Part shown: positions 27,183 to 35,654 of the stretch, piece after piece
Layout: every line of letters starts with the position of its first letter
How positions within the stretch are numbered: the stretch's first letter is position 1
From: Armatimonadota bacterium
GTDB taxonomy: Bacteria > Armatimonadota > UBA5829 > DTJY01
Reading direction: 5' to 3'
Assembly (NCBI GenBank): GCA_025358205.1
Contig: JANYKG010000065.1
Location: forward strand, 1 to 38,389
DNA length: 38,389 nt
Translations under genes and position numbers: made by a program
The notes under the pieces: model-generated
Seen by the model: the letters and a program-made list of their open reading frames with translations, nothing else
Told to the model about the DNA's origin: nothing
The model's database searches: none

Positions 27183-27211
27183 CTTATAAAACAGTTAAGC
27201 GCCGGCAACAA
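27183..27211 (-). promoter_or_regulatory. promoter candidate of the ABC exporter operon
   Basis: On the minus strand, TTGTTG (27206-27211), 17 bases, then TATAAG (27183-27188), about 60 bases upstream of ATG 27123. It is a moderate match. Confidence 0.45.
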
Positions 27212-27258
27212 GTGTCCCTCCCCTTTTTCAAAAACTTCTAAACTGATGTGGGTGGGCA

Positions 27259-27286
27259 TTGACAATTGACGAGGTTGTGGTAATAT
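27259..27286 (+). promoter_or_regulatory. promoter of the metallophosphoesterase gene
   Basis: A perfect TTGACA at 27259-27264, a 16-base spacer and TAATAT at 27281-27286. A start near 27293 would give a leader of about 33 bases to the GTG at 27326. Confidence 0.6.
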
Positions 27287-27325
27287 TGAGTATAGGTTGT
27301 GAATAATCCCATCCAGGAGCGAACC

Positions 27326-29467
27326 GTGACCATCAATCGCCGTCTGCTGATCCTCTCCATTATCCCCCTGCTTCTCATCATGGCTGAGGCTGCCGGGCCC
27401 GCCGCATGGAAGTTCGCCTCCATGGCGGACAGCCGTGGTGACGACAACGGCGTGAACACTGCCGCTCTAACCGCCGTCATCAATCGCGTCAACTCGGAGA
27501 ACGTGGATTTCCTACTGTTTCAGGGTGATGCCGTGACCGGCACGACCACCGATATCACTACCGCCTCGCAGATGGACAACTGGCTGGGAATCATGAGCGC
27601 GCTCAACTGCCCCTGGCGCTACACTCCGGGCAACCATGAGATTCAGACCTCTACTGCACAGGTGAATGTGCTGCGCCCCAGGGTGAATATGCCGTTGAAC
27701 GGCCCTGTGGGTGATGAAGAAATGGCCTACTCCTTCAACTACCAGAACGCGCACTTTGTGGCGCTGAACAGCGATCATTGGGGGTTGCAGCATCAGGTGC
27801 AGAACTCATGGCTGACGGCTGACCTGGCAAACTGCGACGCGATGCATATCTTTGTAATGAGCCATGACCCCGCGTATCCGGCAGGTCCGCACATAGGCAG
27901 CGCGTTGGACATGTACCCTGATAAGCGCGATGACTTCTGGAACATCCTGGCGGTCTCCGGTGTGAAAACCTACTTCTGCGGGCATGAGCATCTCTATCAG
28001 CGAAGTCAGCACAACGGCATCTATCAGATCATCAACGGCACCTGCGGAGCGCCCATTTCCACCGGCATTGCGGATACCACAGCGGAATATCAATACGTGG
28101 TTTATACCGTTGACGGCGCCAACGTGTCCGCCGTGTGCCGCTCGGATTCCGGGGCGCTGCTGGATTCATGGAGCTACACTGTGACACCGCCAACGACGCA
28201 GACGTGCGGTGCGGCAAAGCTGGCCGGCGACACTGAGTCCATCAGATTGAGGGACAAGGTCGTCACATACGCAAAAGACGATGCAATATACGTGGAGGAA
28301 GACGACCGGTCATCTGCGTTCAAGGTGGTGGGCGTCACCGGTATATCCGCGGGCGACAGAGTAAACGTTGCCGGAACGCCTCACACCAACGCGAACGGTG
28401 AACGCGAGATAGTCGGCAGCGCCATGAAGCTCTCTTCCGGCAACCCGCTTCCCGAACCTCTGGGTATGACCAACCGCGATCTGCTGGGCGGTCCTTACGG
28501 GCAGCTTCCCGGCGTAGCGGGAACGGGCGGGTGCAACAACCTATCCATGCTGGTGCGCATATGGGGAAGGGTGACTAAGATCGGCACAGGCGACAACGCG
28601 GGCATGTTTTACGTAAACGACGGCTCCGATCTCACCGACGGCACGCAGTGGGACGGCTCACCGAATGTGGGCGTCCGTGTGGTCTGGAGCGGAACGGCGA
28701 GCATGGGGGAAATGCGCGTTGTCACCGGCATCTCATCGCTATTCATGAACGGCGACAGCATCTGCCGTCGGATTCTCTGCACCGATCCCTTCGTGCTGAC
28801 GACCTGGAACGCCTACAACGATGTGGTGTACAGCAGCAACCCCGTCCACAACCATACGGCCCTAATGCCGCGCGTAACAACGTGTACCATCGGCAGCGGC
28901 AACCCCGGCCCGACTACCGGCGAACTCATTGACTTCAACACCGGCATCGGCACGGGTGTCACGGCCACTCTCACGCAGAGCGGTGGAGTAGTCTGGCAGC
29001 CCGATGCTAGCAGCCCAAACTACTCAGGAGGTGCGGACTGCAGCCCGGGAACTGACGCGTATGGCGCGTTCAATCCCACTACCGCCAGCCTCGCTGGTGT
29101 GGTCTACTATGGCGCGTCCGGGTGGTATGTTGACGTCACGTTCACCGGACTGAACCCAGCAAAGCGTTACGCGTTCACCACCAGCGCCAATCGGTTCAAC
29201 AGCACGTACAACGACCGGATAACCAAGTACACTATCTCAGGCGCTGACAGCTTCACCAACTCCAGCACGTCCGGTGTGACAGTAACCGGCGGCGGCGCGT
29301 CAATCGCGTTCTGCACAGGAAACAACACTGCTGCGGGATATGTCGCTAGATGGACGAACATCAACCCCGGCGCGGACGGTACGTTCAAGGTCAGAGCGGA
29401 ATCAGGGACTACATCTCAGGTAAAAGCCTACGCGTTCTCCGCCTTCAAGCTCACACAGTCGCCCTGA
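27326..29467 (+). CDS. secreted metallophosphoesterase with OB-like and C-terminal domains
   Basis: I start at GTG 27326, with AGGAG 6 bases upstream, giving 713 residues; the GTG at 27299 lacks a ribosome site. A signal peptide (VTINRRLLILS...MAEAAG) is followed by a calcineurin-like phosphoesterase: ADSRGDD, FQGDAV, PGNHE, SHDP and CGHEHLYQR as metal ligands. After about residue 300 come an OB-fold-like region with LVRIWGRVTKI and FYVNDGS, then a Gly/Thr-rich beta domain in the last 170 residues. It probably hydrolyses phosphoesters outside the cytoplasm. It converges on the Msr gene with 8 bases between. Confidence 0.9.
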   Translation: MTINRRLLILSIIPLLLIMAEAAGPAAWKFASMADSRGDDNGVNTAALTAVINRVNSENVDFLLFQGDAVTGTTTDITTASQMDNWLGIMSALNCPWRYTPGNHEIQTSTAQVNVLRPRVNMPLNGPVGDEEMAYSFNYQNAHFVALNSDHWGLQHQVQNSWLTADLANCDAMHIFVMSHDPAYPAGPHIGSALDMYPDKRDDFWNILAVSGVKTYFCGHEHLYQRSQHNGIYQIINGTCGAPISTGIADTTAEYQYVVYTVDGANVSAVCRSDSGALLDSWSYTVTPPTTQTCGAAKLAGDTESIRLRDKVVTYAKDDAIYVEEDDRSSAFKVVGVTGISAGDRVNVAGTPHTNANGEREIVGSAMKLSSGNPLPEPLGMTNRDLLGGPYGQLPGVAGTGGCNNLSMLVRIWGRVTKIGTGDNAGMFYVNDGSDLTDGTQWDGSPNVGVRVVWSGTASMGEMRVVTGISSLFMNGDSICRRILCTDPFVLTTWNAYNDVVYSSNPVHNHTALMPRVTTCTIGSGNPGPTTGELIDFNTGIGTGVTATLTQSGGVVWQPDASSPNYSGGADCSPGTDAYGAFNPTTASLAGVVYYGASGWYVDVTFTGLNPAKRYAFTTSANRFNSTYNDRITKYTISGADSFTNSSTSGVTVTGGGASIAFCTGNNTAAGYVARWTNINPGADGTFKVRAESGTTSQVKAYAFSAFKLTQSP

Positions 29468-29475
29468 GTAGGGGA

Positions 29476-30498
29476 TCAGTACACCGGACACACATGAGGC
29501 TGTCCGGTCTTCTCATAGTATTGCTGATGGTATTCCTCTGCAGGGTAGAACACCTTGGCGGGCAATATCAAGGTCGCGATTTTGCCGCTTGATGCCTTCG
29601 CTTTCTGAAGGGCGGCCTTCGACTCCTCCGCCAGTTTCTGCTGTTCCGGCGTGTGATAGAAGATCACCGCGCGGTAGGCCGAGCCTATGTCCGGCCCCTG
29701 ACCGTCGGACCTAAACGGGTTGTGAATCGTCCAAAATAGATCTAGCAGTTTCTCGTAGGATATCTTTGCAGGATCGAAGGTAACCTCGACCGCCTCAACG
29801 TGGCCGGTCTCCTTGTTGTGTACATCCTCGTACGTCGGGTTCTTGAAATCGCCGCCCGTGTAGCCCACTCTCGTGGACACAACGCCCTTGCCCAGCAGCT
29901 TTCGGAACGCGTCCTCGGAACCCCAGAAGCATCCCGCTGCGAAGGTGGCTATCTCAAGTTCCGCGCTCGGCTTTCCGGCGGGTTTCAGCGCTACGGAGTT
30001 GATGCAGTACCTTTTGCCGGTGGGCGGCGGCCCATCGTTGAAGACGTGGCCGAGATGAGCGCCGCACCGCGCACAGACTATCTCCGTGCGCTGCATACCG
30101 AATGAGTTGTCCGCTATTTCCTTGACATTGAGATCGGAAACGGGACCCTTGAAACTCGGCCATCCGGTGCCGGACTCGAACTTCGTGTCATATGCGAACA
30201 GGTCGGTGCCGCAGCAGACGCACTGGTATATACCGCCTACTCCCTTCACGGGCGCCGGGCAGGTTCCGGGCGGCTCGGTTCCCTTCATGCGCGTGACGCG
30301 GAATTGCTCAGGCGTAAGAATCTTCTTCCACTCCGCATCGGTTCGTACGATCCGCGAAACCTTCTCGGTCTGCTTCGTGGCGGCGTTGTATATGGTTATG
30401 GTATCTGCGCTTTGCACTTGGTGTACTATCACTTCCTGGCGTGTCACAGCCACAACGAGCAATATGAAGAGTATGGCAAGAAACACTCTAGTGTACAT
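29476..30498 (-). CDS. msrBA: membrane-anchored MsrB-MsrA fusion methionine sulfoxide reductase
   Basis: A 340-residue fusion in the order MsrB then MsrA. An N-terminal hydrophobic segment (5-19) acts as an anchor or signal. MsrB (about 50-172) has Zn cysteines C93/C96 and C142/C145, catalytic C165 in RYCINSVAL, and a likely resolving C80. MsrA (about 180-340) has GCFWGSE with catalytic C190, and EYHQQY near the end. Together they reduce both the S and R forms of methionine sulfoxide. The anchor implies work on surface or periplasmic proteins. CAGGAG lies upstream of ATG 30498. Confidence 0.95.
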   Translation of the reverse strand: MYTRVFLAILFILLVVAVTRQEVIVHQVQSADTITIYNAATKQTEKVSRIVRTDAEWKKILTPEQFRVTRMKGTEPPGTCPAPVKGVGGIYQCVCCGTDLFAYDTKFESGTGWPSFKGPVSDLNVKEIADNSFGMQRTEIVCARCGAHLGHVFNDGPPPTGKRYCINSVALKPAGKPSAELEIATFAAGCFWGSEDAFRKLLGKGVVSTRVGYTGGDFKNPTYEDVHNKETGHVEAVEVTFDPAKISYEKLLDLFWTIHNPFRSDGQGPDIGSAYRAVIFYHTPEQQKLAEESKAALQKAKASSGKIATLILPAKVFYPAEEYHQQYYEKTGQPHVCPVY

Positions 30499-30541
30499 GG
30501 TTTATCTCACTCCTGAGCCAAGGATACCCATATCTCCCGGT

Positions 30542-30656
30542 ATTATTCACACAACGTGCGAACAATTCCGTGGTTAGCTCACCCGTCATACTGCTTTGCA
30601 GGAAACAGCCGCACGTTGGGCGAATAATCCAGTAGCGAAAACGTACTGGATTATTC
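30542..30656. repeat. palindromic element, copy 4 (nested inverted repeats)
   Basis: An outer pair, 30542-30560 and 30610-30628, agrees at 17 of 19 positions (ATTATTCACACAACGTGCG). A second hairpin, GAATAATCCAGTA (30622-30634) and TACTGGATTATTC (30644-30656), is a perfect 13-base stem and shares GAATAAT with the first. It lies in the divergent spacer between the Msr fusion and the repeat protein gene, and has the MITE-like shape of a small transposable element. Confidence 0.78.
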
Positions 30657-30739
30657 TGGTTGGATGAAGGGTATATCAGTACGATGGTTAAGCGGCCGTG
30701 CGACGGCCGGCGATCACTATTTTTCAGGAGGAACTAAGG

Positions 30740-32140
30740 ATGGTTTCCAAAAGAAGAAGTACCTTCAAGTTTGGTTTGATCTGCTTATCGGCTCTACTGC
30801 TTCTAGCGGTGTGCAGCATCGCGTTCAGCGAGGACTGCATTAGCTTTGACCCCACCAAGGTTGAGGCAAAGCAGATCAGCGGCAACTGGAAAGTCGTGCA
30901 GGGCGACATGTGGATGCTGGACTTCGGCGCCAGCAAAGAGAATGCAGTGAAAGCTGTTCAGATCATTCAGCACTACAAGATGGATTCGCAGTGCTTTGTG
31001 GGCAGACCAAATGCCCCTATGCAGTACTATCTGGTCAATGGCAAAGCGCCGGTCGGCCCGTTCCCCGGCGAAGATGCCATCCCGTTCAACCCCAAGACCA
31101 CCGAAGCCAAACAGATCAACGGCGCCTGGAAAGTGGTGGACGGCGATCACTGGATGCTGGACTTCGGAAAATCCGAAGCCAATGCCAATGAGGCTGTGAG
31201 CATCATCAAGAAGTATGAATTCAACAACATCTGCTTCGTCGGACGGCCAAACGCGCCGATGATGTACTTCCGCAAAGATAAGCCGAAGCTGCTGTTACCG
31301 GGCTATGGCAGGCAAATACCGGGACCGGCGATGAAGGAAGACTGCATCAAGTTCAACCCAAACCAGGTTGAGGCAAAACAGATCAGCGGCAACTGGAAGG
31401 TTGTGCAGGGCGACATGTGGATGCTGGACTTTGGCGCCAGCAAGGAACAGGCTGAGAAGGCCGTTAAGATCATCAAGTTCTACATGATGGATCAGCAGTG
31501 CTTCGTCGGGCGTCCGAATCCCCCGATGCAGTATTATCTGACGAACGGCAAAGCCCCGGCGGGCGAGTTCCCCGGCGAAGATGCTATTCCGTTCAACCCA
31601 AAAACCACCGAAGCCAAACAGATCAACGGCGCCTGGAAAGTAGTGGACGGCGATCACTGGATGCTGGACTTTGGCGCGAATAAAGAAAACGCCGACACTG
31701 CCGTGAAGATCATCAAGAAGTACGAGTTCAACCACATCTGTTTCGTTGGTCGGCCAAACGCACCGATGATGTACTTCCGCAAGGATAAGCTGCGGCTTAT
31801 CAAGCCGGGTAACATCGGTGTACTGCAGTCATTGCCGAATATAAGCGTGACGTTGAAGGCGAACCCCAGCAAATACCATGGTGATTGTCCATCCACCATT
31901 ACATTTGACGGCGCGATCACTGCAGACAGGGCGTGTGAGGTCAAGTACACGTTCCCCCGGAGCGACGGCGCTACCGGCCCCACCTTCACCCTGAAGTTTG
32001 ACGCAGCCGGAACTCAGAAGGTGATGACCACCTGGCAGCTTGGTGCGGATTACAAGGGCTGGCAGACGCTGAAGGTGACTGCACCCGTCACGGTGGAGTC
32101 AAAGATGGCTGAGTTCGACCTTAAGTGCAAGGGTAACTAA
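30740..32140 (+). CDS. secreted four-repeat protein with C-terminal beta domain
   Basis: A 466-residue protein starting at ATG 30740, with AGGAGG 8 bases upstream; the earlier ATG at 30698 lacks a site. A signal peptide ends near AFS (about 28). Four repeats of about 80-88 residues follow (about 31-111, 112-199, 200-280, 281-365), each with EAKQI-G-WKVV-GD-WMLDFG and a conserved CFVGRPN-PM. Repeats 1+2 recur as 3+4 with an exact 507-base step. A final Ig-like domain (TLKANPSKYHGDCP...) is of a kind common on secreted bacterial proteins. Binding is a likely role; none is shown. Confidence 0.88.
   Translation: MVSKRRSTFKFGLICLSALLLLAVCSIAFSEDCISFDPTKVEAKQISGNWKVVQGDMWMLDFGASKENAVKAVQIIQHYKMDSQCFVGRPNAPMQYYLVNGKAPVGPFPGEDAIPFNPKTTEAKQINGAWKVVDGDHWMLDFGKSEANANEAVSIIKKYEFNNICFVGRPNAPMMYFRKDKPKLLLPGYGRQIPGPAMKEDCIKFNPNQVEAKQISGNWKVVQGDMWMLDFGASKEQAEKAVKIIKFYMMDQQCFVGRPNPPMQYYLTNGKAPAGEFPGEDAIPFNPKTTEAKQINGAWKVVDGDHWMLDFGANKENADTAVKIIKKYEFNHICFVGRPNAPMMYFRKDKLRLIKPGNIGVLQSLPNISVTLKANPSKYHGDCPSTITFDGAITADRACEVKYTFPRSDGATGPTFTLKFDAAGTQKVMTTWQLGADYKGWQTLKVTAPVTVESKMAEFDLKCKGN
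30830..31843 (+). repeat. 507-base tandem duplication within the repeat protein gene
   Basis: The codon at 30830 (start of repeat 1) corresponds to the codon at 31337 (start of repeat 3), exactly 507 bases or 169 codons apart. Long stretches of repeats 2 and 4 are nearly identical in DNA, such as those encoding PFNPKTTEAKQINGAWKVV. A recent duplication of a two-repeat unit explains this. Confidence 0.85.
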
Positions 32141-32174
32141 GAGTCGGATCACCCGGTAAAAGACCGCATAAACC

Positions 32175-32205
32175 AAGGACTCCGGATCACCTCCGGAGTC
32201 CTTTC
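32175..32205 (+). terminator. terminator after the repeat protein gene
   Basis: GGACTCCGGA (32177-32186), a 5-base loop and TCCGGAGTCC (32192-32201) form a perfect 10-base stem followed by TTTC. It lies about 35 bases after the stop. The U-tract is short. Confidence 0.8.
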
Positions 32206-32356
32206 AACGTTGTCCTCCATGGTTTCCTCTCCACTACCACATGCCTTTACTTATCAGCAGAAACCGGCAATAGCGCGAGTACGCTCTTGTGTCGGCATCT
32301 GGAATGAACTATCAGGGAGTGGGGCAACGCGACTAAGCGGGAAAGGATTCCTGAAT

Positions 32357-33259
32357 ATGCGATTCAAATTGGGTGTATCTGTTAGAGTAATAGTGGTTTT
32401 GGCACTTGCGGCTGGCTTCACGGCGCTGTTTTCCGTGACGGTGAATGCGGCTCCGTCTTTAGACACAGACCGGCCTGTCGTCATAGATGCTCTGACTGCG
32501 GTTGTCAGCGATGCTTCGGATCTTTGTGATGGTGATATGGGTTGGTCCGGCGGCCGATTCTGTCTCATGGGTCGGTTCATGGACGGCGGCTCTTCCATCA
32601 CCAATACGGAGTATCTCGAGGCCGACAAGGAGTACGTGTTTCTTGTTGATAACGGCGTATGTGATGGAGAGATCAGCATCACCGTTAAGGACCAGAAAGG
32701 CACCGTGCTTGACACGGATTCGAGTGAGATAGGCATGGCGACAGCGATAGTCTTCGCGCCGGAGGACGGCAAATACGACGTTACTGTAGAGGTGGGAGAC
32801 GGCACCGCTGAATGCTTCTGCGCATTGGGTATGTTCGAAGACGGCGGCGTTCCGTTTTCGGCTGACGTGGTGGCGAGATCCATCAGTGTCTTCGACGCCG
32901 GCTTGGAGGAGTTTAGCAAAGACGACGGCGGCTGCGAGTACAGCTTTCCGCGAACGGACAACCTGTGGACTGTCCTCGCGATGATCGGCGGTAAGGGCGC
33001 GAGTGCGAAGATCAGCGGCCTGACTCCGGGTGATGGTCTGCACGGCTTCCTAGCCTCAACGGGCGACATGAACACGACGATCTCCGCCGAAGTTCTGGAT
33101 TCATCTGGCGAGAAGATCAAAGGCGAAGAGGACACCGGTGTGGTTATGCCGGGGGTGACCACCGAGGCCGGTAAGTCCTATGGTCTTCGGATAACCCAGA
33201 AGTCGTCCGACGATCCTGCCATGGTGGTCGGCAGCATCCTCGACGCAACTCTGCATTAG
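32357..33259 (+). CDS. secreted protein of unknown function
   Basis: A 300-residue protein starting at ATG 32357 with AAAGGA 9 bases upstream; the frame open from 32210 crosses the spacer and is not used. A Sec signal (RFKLGVSVRVIVVLALAAGF...VNAAP) is clear. The rest is acidic and beta-rich, with two similar segments (CLMGRFMDGGSSI and CALGMFEDGGVPF) suggesting an old internal duplication, and a few cysteines that could pair. No family is recognised. It follows another secreted protein gene but has its own spacer and comes after a terminator. Confidence 0.8.
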   Translation: MRFKLGVSVRVIVVLALAAGFTALFSVTVNAAPSLDTDRPVVIDALTAVVSDASDLCDGDMGWSGGRFCLMGRFMDGGSSITNTEYLEADKEYVFLVDNGVCDGEISITVKDQKGTVLDTDSSEIGMATAIVFAPEDGKYDVTVEVGDGTAECFCALGMFEDGGVPFSADVVARSISVFDAGLEEFSKDDGGCEYSFPRTDNLWTVLAMIGGKGASAKISGLTPGDGLHGFLASTGDMNTTISAEVLDSSGEKIKGEEDTGVVMPGVTTEAGKSYGLRITQKSSDDPAMVVGSILDATLH

Positions 33260-33291
33260 GTTCGCAGGCGCAAACCAGCGACGTACCTACC

Positions 33292-33326
33292 CGGGCGCTG
33301 TTCACGAGGTTTGTGGATAGCGCCCG
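33292..33326. terminator. hairpin between converging genes
   Basis: CGGGCGCT (33292-33299) and AGCGCCCG (33319-33326) form a perfect 8-base stem with a 19-base loop. It sits between the 33259 stop (+) and the 33362 stop (-), so it could serve both. No U-tract is present, so termination is only suggested. Confidence 0.45.
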
Positions 33327-33361
33327 AGGTGTGTGCATCTCCATGTGCTGGACATAGATAC

Positions 33362-33871
33362 CTACCGAGTGAGGATGTATACGTAGTGCTCGCGGCCCCC
33401 GTGCATCGTCGTGGACTCGCGTGTCATGCCCACTCTTTCGGCCAGCAGGATAGACCGCGCATTGTCCGGCCTGATGATCGCCTGGACCCTCTGGATGCCC
33501 AGTGTATCGAAGCCGAACTCCAGAATCCGCCGCACTGCTTCGGTCGCATACCCGTGTCCCCAGAAACTCTTGCACACAAGATAGGACAGGTAGAAGATTT
33601 CGCGTTCGTCAATCACTCTGCGCATGATGCCGACCTGCCCAATGTACTCCCCGGTCTCTCTCAGGCACATCGCCAGCATGCCGTATCCGTTAGCCTCGCA
33701 ATCCCCGAGTACGCCTTGGAGCCACTTTTCGGATTCTTCCCTTGAGAGCGCCGAGGGGTAATACGCCATCACATCGGGGTCGGAAAGCTGCGCGTGCAAG
33801 TCCTCGATGTCATCCGGTGCAAACGCTCGAAGGATCAGGCATTCGGTTTCGAGCGGAATGGATGCGTGCAT
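33362..33871 (-). CDS. GNAT acetyltransferase, RimJ/RimL-like
   Basis: A 169-residue acetyltransferase of the RimJ/RimL type (ETECLILRAFAPDDIEDL at the start, SFWGHGYATEAVRRIL as the acetyl-CoA loop, RPDNARSILLAERVGM near the end). AAGGAGG lies 8 bases before ATG 33871. Targets may be ribosomal proteins or small amines. The next gene upstream is another GNAT. Confidence 0.9.
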   Translation of the reverse strand: MHASIPLETECLILRAFAPDDIEDLHAQLSDPDVMAYYPSALSREESEKWLQGVLGDCEANGYGMLAMCLRETGEYIGQVGIMRRVIDEREIFYLSYLVCKSFWGHGYATEAVRRILEFGFDTLGIQRVQAIIRPDNARSILLAERVGMTRESTTMHGGREHYVYILTR

Positions 33872-33934
33872 TGGTTAGCCTCCTTGGGTGTTTGATCTCT
33901 TATCGCCCGGGTTACGGTGTCCGGTAAGTGTGAA

Positions 33935-34480
33935 TCAGCATCCGCAGTCGCCGGCCGCGCAGCCCGTTACGGCGTACGTCACGATATGCAGCGTCTTGCC
34001 GGACTGGTTCACTTCGTCGTACTCCTCGACGATCTGTCCGCCCAACCTGATCGCAATCCGTTTCGAGGCCGAGTTGCGGACATCAACAGGGTAGATATAC
34101 TCGGCGCATCGCAGATTCTCGTCGGCCCAGTGCTTGAGTCCTGCGACGGCCTCCATCCCATAGCCATTGCTGTGCGCCGACATCTTCAGCCACACGCCAA
34201 GCTCCGGGCGGCCCGAGCCAATGTCGTGCAACCCGGCACACCCTAGGAACTCCGATGTATCCTTGAGCAGGATCACCACATGGAGATTGGTTCCCGGCTC
34301 CAAGCCTTTGCGAGAATCGGCGATGAAACGGCGAGTCTCATCGAGATCAGCCGACGGCCTGGGATACATCAGCTCGGTCACCTCTGAGGTGAACTCGTAG
34401 AAGATAACCTCGGCGTGCTGTTGATCTGACGGCACAAGCAGGAGCCGCTCCGTTTCGATCTTTGTATCGCACAGGTTCAT
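33935..34480 (-). CDS. GNAT acetyltransferase, RimJ/RimL-like (second copy)
   Basis: A 181-residue acetyltransferase starting at ATG 34480 (AAGGA 8 bases upstream); the track from 34525 would overlap the protease gene end. IETERLLLVPS and the SAHSNGYGMEAVAGLKHW loop are typical of this family. The C-terminus ends CAAGDCGC, a short cysteine-rich tail not usual in the family. It is distinct in sequence from the neighbouring GNAT, so not a recent duplicate. Confidence 0.88.
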   Translation of the reverse strand: MNLCDTKIETERLLLVPSDQQHAEVIFYEFTSEVTELMYPRPSADLDETRRFIADSRKGLEPGTNLHVVILLKDTSEFLGCAGLHDIGSGRPELGVWLKMSAHSNGYGMEAVAGLKHWADENLRCAEYIYPVDVRNSASKRIAIRLGGQIVEEYDEVNQSGKTLHIVTYAVTGCAAGDCGC

Positions 34481-34511
34481 GTCTATTCCTTGTCGGGGAG
34501 CGCCGGCATGC

Positions 34512-35135
34512 CTAGCCGTACACAATCCGCATCCAGGCAGCCAGGACTATGCCGAGGTCGGCGAGTAGGTGCGAGACCACGGCCGTAACCATGCCGCCGC
34601 GGGTTTTTGCCGTCATGCCCCAGATCCACGATGCGAGCACCAGCAGCACGAAAGCCGCGATGCACCATTCCCATCGGATGAACAACGCCAAAACCAGCAT
34701 GTGGTAACCCGCGAACAGGATGTCGTTTCGCGCCGGGAGTGATGAGGGAGTTTCCAGCGACTCCCGCCAGAACAACTCTTCGAGTATGGGATTGACTGTG
34801 CAGTAGTAAAGTCCGAAGAGGGGCCAGGAAGTCAAACCGAGGCGACTCAGCCTCAGGCCGATATCCTGCGGGGCGCCGAGTACCGGCCAGATCGCGTAGA
34901 GGACTAACCCTGTACACAGCCCAAGCAGTACATTTAACGCGACGAGGTTTTTGCGAGCGCCGGCTTGGGGCGAAACTACGGTCCATTGGCTTCGATAGCG
35001 CCAAATTGCAGCCGCCATCCCCAGATGGTACAGGATCATGGCAATCCAAACGCTGTGAAGGAGGTAGATGCCGCACAGCACTGCCAAGTAAGGGATGACC
35101 GGCGTCAGGTTCTTGATGATAGAAGACTTCTTCAC
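34512..35135 (-). CDS. CPBP-family intramembrane metalloprotease (CAAX/Abi-type)
   Basis: A 207-residue protein with several transmembrane helices and the CPBP motifs: EELFWR near 118-123 (motif EExxxR), a FAGYHML histidine near 142, and SHLLAD near 188-193 (HxxxD). These residues form the intramembrane active site of Rce1-like proteases; bacterial members act in bacteriocin self-immunity or protein processing. The start is GTG 35135 with a weak ribosome site. The helices before the EELFWR motif are complete. It precedes the GNAT gene by 31 bases. Confidence 0.85.
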   Translation of the reverse strand: MKKSSIIKNLTPVIPYLAVLCGIYLLHSVWIAMILYHLGMAAAIWRYRSQWTVVSPQAGARKNLVALNVLLGLCTGLVLYAIWPVLGAPQDIGLRLSRLGLTSWPLFGLYYCTVNPILEELFWRESLETPSSLPARNDILFAGYHMLVLALFIRWEWCIAAFVLLVLASWIWGMTAKTRGGMVTAVVSHLLADLGIVLAAWMRIVYG

Positions 35136-35159
35136 AAGTTAGCTTACTGCAAAACACAC

Positions 35160-35190
35160 AAAAACCCTGCCGGATAATCCAGCAGGGCTT
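35160..35190 (-). terminator. terminator of the toxin-antitoxin operon
   Basis: On the minus strand, CCCTGC and GCAGGG arms around GGATTATCC are followed by TTTTTGTGTG. It lies about 130 bases after the antitoxin stop and 25 bases before the GTG of the protease gene, which it insulates. Confidence 0.8.
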
Positions 35191-35208
35191 GGCATTCTAA
35201 CTCTCACA

Positions 35209-35311
35209 TCAGACACAAAAATGGCTGGGCAAACGTATCTTCCCGAAGCTCAACGAACATTAGTTCGATGACCAACCAATCCGATTCACGCTCAAAAGGA
35301 CCAGGAAGACG
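35209..35311. repeat. dispersed direct repeat, copy A
   Basis: A stretch starting TCAGACACAAAAATGGCTGG matches 36248-36349 over about 100 bases, at roughly 80 percent identity by eye. Both copies are preceded by a hairpin with AAAACCC...AGGG. No gene is recognised inside, though the forward frame (MAGQTYLPE) stays open in both with mostly silent differences in that short part. Confidence 0.75.
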
Positions 35312-35320
35312 ATGTTGAGG

Positions 35321-35650
35321 CTAACCCGCAACAACGTGTACGCTGCCGCGTTTTGCGTTCATGCTCTTTGGCTTTATCACGATTTCCACATCCCGGTCCA
35401 GGGCATTCAGGAATCTGAAGAGCCGGTCAGATGAAAAGCCGTCAAGTCGCCCGCGCATTAGGGCAGACACTTTTGGCTGGTCAACTGCCAATACTCTTGC
35501 TGCCATCGCCTGACTGAGCTTGCGTTCTGTGATAATATCACAGATCCGAGAAGCGATCTCTGCCTTGGCGAGAGTCTCCTCGGCATTGTCTAGCCCAATG
35601 TCCGCAAATACGTTTCCGCTCGAAGGTATGATTTCTTCTTTCTTAGTCAT
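35321..35650 (-). CDS. higA: HigA-like antitoxin (XRE helix-turn-helix)
   Basis: A 109-residue protein starting MTKKEEI at 35650; the frame from 35794 lies in the toxin gene. The helix-turn-helix (about residues 38-80: SQAMAARVLAVDQPKVSALMRG) is that of HTH_37-type HigA antitoxins. It would bind the operator at 36035-36052 and neutralise the upstream toxin. The toxin stop is 4 bases before its start, and the AAAGGAAC of the toxin's last codons serves as ribosome site. Confidence 0.88.
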   Translation of the reverse strand: MTKKEEIIPSSGNVFADIGLDNAEETLAKAEIASRICDIITERKLSQAMAARVLAVDQPKVSALMRGRLDGFSSDRLFRFLNALDRDVEIVIKPKSMNAKRGSVHVVAG

Positions 35651-35654
35651 GGTG

